Source of the DNA: Gammaproteobacteria bacterium
Lineage (GTDB): Bacteria > Pseudomonadota > Gammaproteobacteria > Pseudomonadales > Pseudohongiellaceae
Assembly: GCA_024639905.1 (NCBI GenBank)
Contig: JAHEGE010000001.1
Location: forward strand, 186,001 to 250,000
Direction of reading: 5' to 3'
Length of the DNA: 64,000 bases
Shown here: one piece after another, positions 59,479-64,000 of the stretch
How positions within the stretch are numbered: the first letter of the stretch is position 1
Layout of the letters: each line of letters starts with the position of its first letter
Position numbers and translations under genes: made by a program
Notes under the pieces: generated by a model
The model's database searches: none
What the model was told of the DNA's origin: nothing
The model's input: the letters and a program-made list of their open reading frames with translations, nothing else

Positions 59479-60732
59479 CTACCATTTCTTGAGTTTTTTC
59501 TTTTCTAGGATGCGCTTTAGGCGCGCGTACTGGGGTAGCCCGTTTTTGTATTCGGGGTAGTCTTCGCCTTGGACTAGTGGTGCGAAATACGCTCTCGCGG
59601 CGTCGGTAATACCGAAGCCGTCGCGGGTGATATAGCTGCGTGGCATCATTTTTTCGACATTAGCTACATCGTTTAGTTTGGCTTCGCCGATACTCCAGCT
59701 GTATTTCTTGCCTTTGCCGCGCACGATGGCCGGCATGACTGCGGTCTTGCCTGCGAGCGCGAATTCGACTGCGGCAGCGCCAACCGCGTAGGCCTGTTCG
59801 ACGTCGGTTTTGGAGGCGATATGCCGCGCCGCGCGTTGTAGGTAGTCAGCCACTGCCCAATGGTATTTGTAGCCGTGTTCGGCTCTGATCATTTCTGCGA
59901 TGAAAGGTGCGACGCCGCCGAGCTGCGCGTGCCCGAAAGCATCTTTGCCGCCGGCTTCCGCGAGGAAACTACCGTCAGGGTTTTGTACGCCTTCTGAGAC
60001 CACGATGGCGCAATAGCCAAACTTCTTCACACAGGCTTTGACCTTTTTCAAAAACTTCGCTCGGTCGAACGCGATCTCAGGAAACAGGATGATATGCGGC
60101 GAGTCGCCTTCTTGTTCCGCAGCGAGTCCTGCTGCCCCTGCGATCCAACCTGCGTGACGTCCCATCACCTCCATGACAAACACCTTGGTTGAGCTCGCAC
60201 ACATCGATGCGACATCTAGGCCTGCCTCGCGGATCGACACGGCAACGTATTTCGCGACAGAGCCAAAACCCGGGCAGTTATCAGTAATGGGGAGATCGTT
60301 ATCGACCGTCTTTGGCACGCCGATGCAATTGATCGGATAACCTTTTTCTATGCTCAGCTGCGCGAATTTGTTCGCAGTATCCTGTGAATCGCCGCCGCCG
60401 TTGTACAGAAAATAGCGAATATTATGCGCTTTAAACACCTCGATGAGCCGCTCATACTCGCGCGTGTTCTCCGCGTAAGACTTCAATTTGTACCGACAAG
60501 AACCGAAAGCGCCGGCGGGCGTCGAGCGCAGCGCCGCGATCGTCTTCGCCGACTCCTTGTTGGTGTCGATGAGCTCTTCGTTCAACGCGCCAACGATGCC
60601 ATTCAGCCCCGCATAGACTTTGCCGATTCTGTCCTTATGCTTGCGTGCAGTTTCAATAACGCCGCAGGCGCTGGCATTAATAACGGCGGTAACGCCGCCA
60701 GATTGGGCGTAAAAAAGATTGGCTTTGCTCAT
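59479..60732 (-). CDS. 6-phosphofructokinase, probably PPi-dependent
   Basis: Phosphorylates fructose-6-P to fructose-1,6-bisphosphate. 417 residues with the PFKA fold: NLFYAQSGGVTAVINAS, GLNGIVGAL, LYNGGGDSQDTANKFA, IGVPKTVDNDLPITDNCPG, VFVMEVMGRHAGWIAGAAGL, VVSEGVQNP and GGVAPFIAEMI. In the nucleotide loop the ATP-PFK GGDGS is GGGDS (Asp at the Gly104 position) and the next site is PKTVDND with Lys at position 124; both are marks of PPi-using, reversible enzymes. Hence a PPi-dependent enzyme is likely (inference). No EMP partner gene is nearby except pgi 46 kb away. Confidence 0.88.
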   Translation of the reverse strand: MSKANLFYAQSGGVTAVINASACGVIETARKHKDRIGKVYAGLNGIVGALNEELIDTNKESAKTIAALRSTPAGAFGSCRYKLKSYAENTREYERLIEVFKAHNIRYFLYNGGGDSQDTANKFAQLSIEKGYPINCIGVPKTVDNDLPITDNCPGFGSVAKYVAVSIREAGLDVASMCASSTKVFVMEVMGRHAGWIAGAAGLAAEQEGDSPHIILFPEIAFDRAKFLKKVKACVKKFGYCAIVVSEGVQNPDGSFLAEAGGKDAFGHAQLGGVAPFIAEMIRAEHGYKYHWAVADYLQRAARHIASKTDVEQAYAVGAAAVEFALAGKTAVMPAIVRGKGKKYSWSIGEAKLNDVANVEKMMPRSYITRDGFGITDAARAYFAPLVQGEDYPEYKNGLPQYARLKRILEKKKLKKW

Positions 60733-60825
60733 GGTCGCTGCTCGCGTTTCGATGTGAGGCGCGCAGTTTACGCGCTGCGGCGCCCGCCCGCAATTTGAGA
60801 GCCGCAGCGGCTATGCGTCGTTAGC

Positions 60826-61341
60826 CACTGAGCCTGCTACTGGGCACCTGTCCAAAGTTCGAGCCTGTGGTGCCAGAGACTGCTCCGAGTGGAATCCTGC
60901 AGGGCGAGGGAGGAGGAGTCTCTGGCGCCGCGGGCTCGAGCGATGTTGCTACGAGAGCGGCGGCCACGGCGCTTCTTTCAGGATCCGCTTCGTTCTGGAT
61001 CTCACGCCTCAGCATCGCGCACGGCTGTCCGCTCCTCGGCCTTAAAGCACTGCGGGGCGAACACCCGTTCACACTGCTGAGTCGGACAACAACCGCTGCG
61101 CCTCCCCAGAGATTGGCTTCGCCCACCACCGAGTCGCCTAAGGGGCGCCCGCCCAAAGCCCGAGCCTGTGGTGCCAGAGACTGCTCCGAGTGGAATCCCG
61201 CAGGGCGAGGGAGGAGGAGTCTATGGTACCGCGGGCTCGAGCGATTCGGCTACGGCTGTCCCAGCACCGCAGGCTCGAGCGATGCCGCTACGGCTGTCCC
61301 AGTGCCGCAGACTCGAGCGATGCCGCTACGGTCGTCCCGAG
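60826..61341. repeat. Repeat cluster in the ~700-bp non-coding stretch before ubiX
   Basis: The 60733-61441 stretch has no gene I can support. It holds two ~95%-identical 85-bp copies (60860-60944 and 61161-61245; four differences), which fade into weaker similarity for ~35 bp to the left. Copy 1 carries a 10-bp inverted pair GCCAGAGACT/AGTCTCTGGC (60872-60881, 60917-60926), degraded in copy 2. Copy 2 leads into tandem 38-bp units (61234-61271, 61272-61309, partial 61310-61341) that begin GGCTCGAGCGAT. A 192-residue plus ORF across it is low-complexity and unlike a protein. Confidence 0.85.
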
Positions 61342-61441
61342 TAATCAGGCAACGCGATGCCGCTGACCCAGCCAGTAACTTGCCTAGCCCGAACGATTCA
61401 TGCACCATCGCTGCTCTGATCAAAAGCAGCAGGAATCACGC

Positions 61442-62011
61442 GTGAAACTAATTATTGGCATGTCGGGCGCTAGCGGCGCGGTGTATGGGATTCGGCTGTT
61501 AGAGGTGCTGCAGGGTGTGGCTGAGGTCGAGACTCATCTTGTGATGTCAGATTCGGCGAAGCTCAATATCGCTGTCGAGACCGACTTTAGTGCGAAGCAG
61601 GTCGAGGCGCTTGCCGACCACGTGCACTCCAATAAAGATATCGGCGCGAGCATTGCCAGTGGCTCATTTAAGACCGACGGTATGGTTATAGCCCCGTGTG
61701 CGATCAAAACCCTGTCTGCCATCGCGAATTCTTACGCCGATTCGCTTATTGTCCGAGCGGCAGATGTCATCTTGAAAGAGCGCCGCCGATTGGTGCTCGT
61801 GCCACGCGAGACTCCGCTGCACACAGGCCATTGCGAACTCCTGCTGAAGGCGAGTCAGCTGGGCGCCGTCATCGCGCCGCCGATGCCTGCCCATTACATT
61901 AAGCCGCAGACAATTGACGATTTGGTTAACCACCACGTTGGCCGCGTGCTCGACCTCTTCGACATCGATCCCGGCCTCGTACAGCGCTGGCAGGGCGTAA
62001 AGAACGCGTAA
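61442..62011 (+). CDS. ubiX: Flavin prenyltransferase
   Basis: Makes prenylated FMN used by UbiD-type decarboxylases in ubiquinone synthesis. 189 residues from the GTG at 61442, with AGGA 7 nt upstream; a longer ORF from 61400 is not supported. LIIGMSGASGAVYGIRLLEV (FMN phosphate loop), THLVMSDSAKLNI, HSNKDIGASIASGSFKTDGM, VIAPCAIKTLSAIANSYADS, RRRLVLVPRETPLHTGHCEL and IAPPMPAHYIKPQTIDDLVN with HHVGRVLDLF. No ubiD is visible in the window. Confidence 0.97.
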   Translation: MKLIIGMSGASGAVYGIRLLEVLQGVAEVETHLVMSDSAKLNIAVETDFSAKQVEALADHVHSNKDIGASIASGSFKTDGMVIAPCAIKTLSAIANSYADSLIVRAADVILKERRRLVLVPRETPLHTGHCELLLKASQLGAVIAPPMPAHYIKPQTIDDLVNHHVGRVLDLFDIDPGLVQRWQGVKNA

Positions 62012-62045
62012 TCGCTAACTACAAACATTACAAAAGGCGCTCCTC

Positions 62046-62846
62046 ATGACAAATAATCTGTTCGATCTCAGCGGCAAAGTCGCGCTAATCACAGGCGGGA
62101 ACAGCGGTATTGGTCTCGGCTTCGGCGAGGGCGTGGTGAAGCATGGCGCTAGCGTGTGCCTGTGGGGGACTAATGCCGAAAAAAATGCAGCTGCCGTTGC
62201 GCGGCTAGAAGCACTCGCTGCAGAGAATGGCGGCAGCCAGCAGAAGATTCACTCTATCGTCTGCAATGTCGCTGACGAGGCCTCGGTTGAGGCGAGCTTC
62301 GCCGAAACACTCAAACTCTTCGGCCGTGTAGATGCCTGCTTCGGCAATGCCGGCGTCGCGCGCTCAGGGCGATTCGATGAGTTTTCTACAGAAGACTGGC
62401 GAGCGGTGTTAGACGTCAATCTAGATGGGCTCTTCTTCACTCTGCGTGCCGCGGCGCGACACATGCGCGAACGCGCAGAGGCGGGAGATGCCGGTGGCCG
62501 TTTGATTGGCACCGCCTCGTTGGGGGCGTTAATGGGCATGGCGCGAGTTGAAGCCTACGGTGCGAGTAAGGGCGCAGTCATCTCATTCATGCAAGCGCTA
62601 GCGGTGGAATATGCACGTTTCGGTATTACTGCGAATTCGGTGTTGCCCGGGCATATCGAAACAGCGATGACCGAGGACAATTACGCGAATGAGAAATTTG
62701 CGAATGCAATCCTGCCACGCATCCCTGCGCGACGCTGGGGCGACCGATCAGACTTCGAAGCCATCGCGGTGTACCTCATGAGTGATGCGAGCAGCTATCA
62801 CACAGGCGACAGCCTGCTGATCGACGGCGGCTTCTTCCTTTACTAA
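62046..62846 (+). CDS. Short-chain dehydrogenase/reductase
   Basis: 266-residue classical SDR: LSGKVALITGGNSGIGLGFG (NAD(P) site), CNVADEASV, NAGVARSGRF, catalytic Ser in GTASLGALMG and Y-x-x-x-K in VEAYGASKGAVISFMQALAV, then SVLPGHIETAMTED and the C-terminal SYHTGDSLLIDGGFFLY. An unusual 10-residue insert with AEAGDAGG lies before the catalytic Ser. Substrate unknown. It follows ubiX by 34 nt. Confidence 0.92.
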   Translation: MTNNLFDLSGKVALITGGNSGIGLGFGEGVVKHGASVCLWGTNAEKNAAAVARLEALAAENGGSQQKIHSIVCNVADEASVEASFAETLKLFGRVDACFGNAGVARSGRFDEFSTEDWRAVLDVNLDGLFFTLRAAARHMRERAEAGDAGGRLIGTASLGALMGMARVEAYGASKGAVISFMQALAVEYARFGITANSVLPGHIETAMTEDNYANEKFANAILPRIPARRWGDRSDFEAIAVYLMSDASSYHTGDSLLIDGGFFLY

Positions 62847-63159
62847 GTCGCTGAATTGCTGTACTTTGCGCGCAAGTCGGCAATGGCACTCGATTCGCCG
62901 CCGACTGTGCTTCTACTGACGCGGCCTTTCGATCACACGCAAACATTCCTCTGCGTTGACGCCCCCCGCATCCTTTCGAACGCACACCCGTGCTTCCCGC
63001 TTGACCCGCATCACTGAATAGTCGCGGCTCGACAGGACTTCACAATTTGTAATCGTAACTAGCCGCAGGCCGCGACCTCGTCGCCGCTGCGCTAACGCCC
63101 GTGCGTTCGTGTGCTCCGCTAATGCGGATCATACTGCGCGCTAATCAATTGAGAGTTTT
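62847..63159. other. Intergenic leader region of the rhlE gene, no gene seen
   Basis: 313 bp without a supported gene. A TTGAGAG Shine-Dalgarno-like sequence lies just before the rhlE ATG. Long leaders are usual for cold-induced helicases, but I see no cold-box or other known motif and no convincing promoter. Confidence 0.5.
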
Positions 63160-64000
63160 ATGATATTTGCAGACCTCGGTTTATCCGAATCTTTACTCAA
63201 GGCGGTCGAGAAGACCGGCTATACCCAGCCCACGCCTATTCAGCAAAAGGCCATTCCAGTTATCCTAGAAGGCCAAGACGTCATGGCCGCTGCGCAGACA
63301 GGCACCGGCAAGACTGCCGGCTTTACTCTGCCGCTGTTGCAGATTTTGAGTGGTGAGGCGAACAAGAAGCCCGACACCATGCGCGCGCTGGTGCTAACAC
63401 CGACGCGTGAACTCGCGGCGCAAATCCAAGACAGTATCGAGACCTACGGCACCAACGAGAACCTCCGCTCTGGCGTCGTTTTCGGTGGCGTAAATATCAA
63501 TCCGCAGAAGACTATGCTGCGCAAGGGTCTCGATATCCTCGTGGCAACGCCTGGTCGATTGCTCGATCTTCATCAACAGAAATCGGTTCATTTTGATAAG
63601 GTTGACGTGCTCATCCTCGACGAAGCCGACCGCATGCTCGATATGGGCTTCATCCGTGATATTCGCAAAATACTCGCGTTGCTGCCCAAGAAGCGGCAGA
63701 ACCTTATGTTCTCAGCAACGTTCTCCGATGATATCCGCGCGCTAGCGAAGACGATCTGTCACAAGCCAGTTGAGATCGATGTGGCGCCGCGTAACTCGAC
63801 AGTCGAAATCATCACACAGCGCCTTTATCACGTAGAAAAGCAGCAAAAAGCCCAGCTACTTAGCGCTATCCTGCGTTCCAATACCAGCCAAACGCTGGTC
63901 TTTAGTCGTACCAAACACGGCGCCAATAATCTGGTGAAGAAGCTCTCTAAAGATGGAATCACTGCCGCGGCAATCCACGGCAATAAATCGCAGGCGCAGC
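63160..64000 (+). CDS. rhlE: DEAD-box RNA helicase, RhlE group (partial, C-terminus off window)
   Basis: ATP-dependent RNA helicase. 280 residues are visible, covering the RecA-like domain 1 and the start of domain 2: [14 protein letters not shown] (Q-motif Phe region), [14 protein letters not shown], motif [17 protein letters not shown], Ia [11 protein letters not shown], Ib TPGRLLD, motif [15 protein letters not shown], motif III MFSATFS and motif [15 protein letters not shown]. The sequence [17 protein letters not shown] favours RhlE over DeaD, SrmB or DbpA. The rest lies beyond the right edge. Confidence 0.92.
   Translation, partial: MIFADLGLSESLLKAVEKTGYTQPTPIQQKAIPVILEGQDVMAAAQTGTGKTAGFTLPLLQILSGEANKKPDTMRALVLTPTRELAAQIQDSIETYGTNENLRSGVVFGGVNINPQKTMLRKGLDILVATPGRLLDLHQQKSVHFDKVDVLILDEADRMLDMGFIRDIRKILALLPKKRQNLMFSATFSDDIRALAKTICHKPVEIDVAPRNSTVEIITQRLYHVEKQQKAQLLSAILRSNTSQTLVFSRTKHGANNLVKKLSKDGITAAAIHGNKSQAQ

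Noticed and set aside
60867-61445. 192-residue plus-strand ORF in the repeat-rich gap before ubiX
   Set aside because: It spans two direct repeats and tandem 38-bp units, has low-complexity translation, no Shine-Dalgarno and no similarity I recognise; it overlaps the ubiX start.
1-64000. CRISPR array, prophage, toxin-antitoxin or secretion system
   Set aside because: No regular spacer-repeat array, no phage structural genes, no toxin-antitoxin pair and no secretion-system cluster was seen; the repeats found are palindromic or mosaic intergenic elements.

Overview
The window reads as chromosome from a free-living, probably marine gammaproteobacterium. Three things point there: the gene order aroQ-accB-accC-prmA-(DUF3426)-dusB-fis-purH, known from Pseudomonas and relatives; fabA-fabB for anaerobic-type unsaturated fatty acid synthesis; and the divergent tesA / ybbA-ybbP arrangement. 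Moderately high G+C, an AlkK-type acyl-CoA ligase beside a beta-oxidation cluster, an AGCS symporter and a very large secreted repeat protein would suit the OM60/Halieaceae-Spongiibacteraceae area, but that placement is inference. Both ends cut genes: purH at the left and rhlE at the right. No phage, integrase, transposase gene or CRISPR array is visible.

Layout. 1-9050 (minus) is a housekeeping run: fabA, fabB, a free-standing DsbD alpha domain, aroQ, accB, accC, prmA, a DUF3426 zinc-ribbon protein, dusB, fis and purH. It links fatty-acid initiation (AccB/AccC, FabA/FabB) with ribosome/tRNA modification and global regulation. 9274-13056 (plus) makes activated sugars (manC, galU, phosphomannomutase), followed by ppnP and, convergently, pgi: a GDP-mannose/UDP-glucose supply for surface polysaccharide. 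15252-23931 holds tRNA-Thr(UGU) with a good promoter, a long-form purC, a lipoprotein DPP-IV-type peptidase, a secreted protein of unknown function, an alanine/glycine symporter, an OPA-type transporter, an ABM monooxygenase and a DoxX protein. 24100-29874 is a single 1924-residue secreted modular protein.

29936-38345 is an acyl-CoA catabolic cluster: enoyl-CoA hydratase, AMACR/CaiB-type protein, SDR, thiolase, acyl-CoA dehydrogenase, a second copy of the unknown secreted family, and a convergent acyl-CoA ligase. 38495-42814 has an MFS protein, a secreted hypothetical protein, and a three-gene operon (exported methyltransferase, SDR with Phe for the catalytic Tyr, DsbA/HCCA-isomerase-like protein). 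43018-48217 has a DUF255 thioredoxin-fold protein with an apparent C-terminal DsbD-alpha-like domain, then a copper unit: a His/Cys-rich CopL-like protein and a CopA-type multicopper oxidase fused to a CopB-like beta-barrel. 48290-60732 holds a hydrolase, a class III sirtuin, bcp-ybfF-pdxJ-MFS, tesA, ybbA-ybbP, a MORN protein, pdxH and a probably PPi-dependent phosphofructokinase. 60733-61441 is a repeat-rich non-coding stretch. ubiX, an SDR and rhlE close the window.

The best candidates for something new are these. (1) A dispersed palindromic element, core CCCGGGGTCAGGTCTTTCAT, lies 0-1 nt after the stop codon of four different genes at three loci, once as a perfect 33-bp-arm hairpin filling the gap between two convergent genes. 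(2) The multicopper oxidase/beta-barrel fusion with its CopL-like partner. (3) DsbD-alpha-type domains occur twice outside any full DsbD. (4) A pair of uncharacterised secreted ~340-residue paralogues. (5) Mosaic 85-bp and 38-bp repeats upstream of ubiX.
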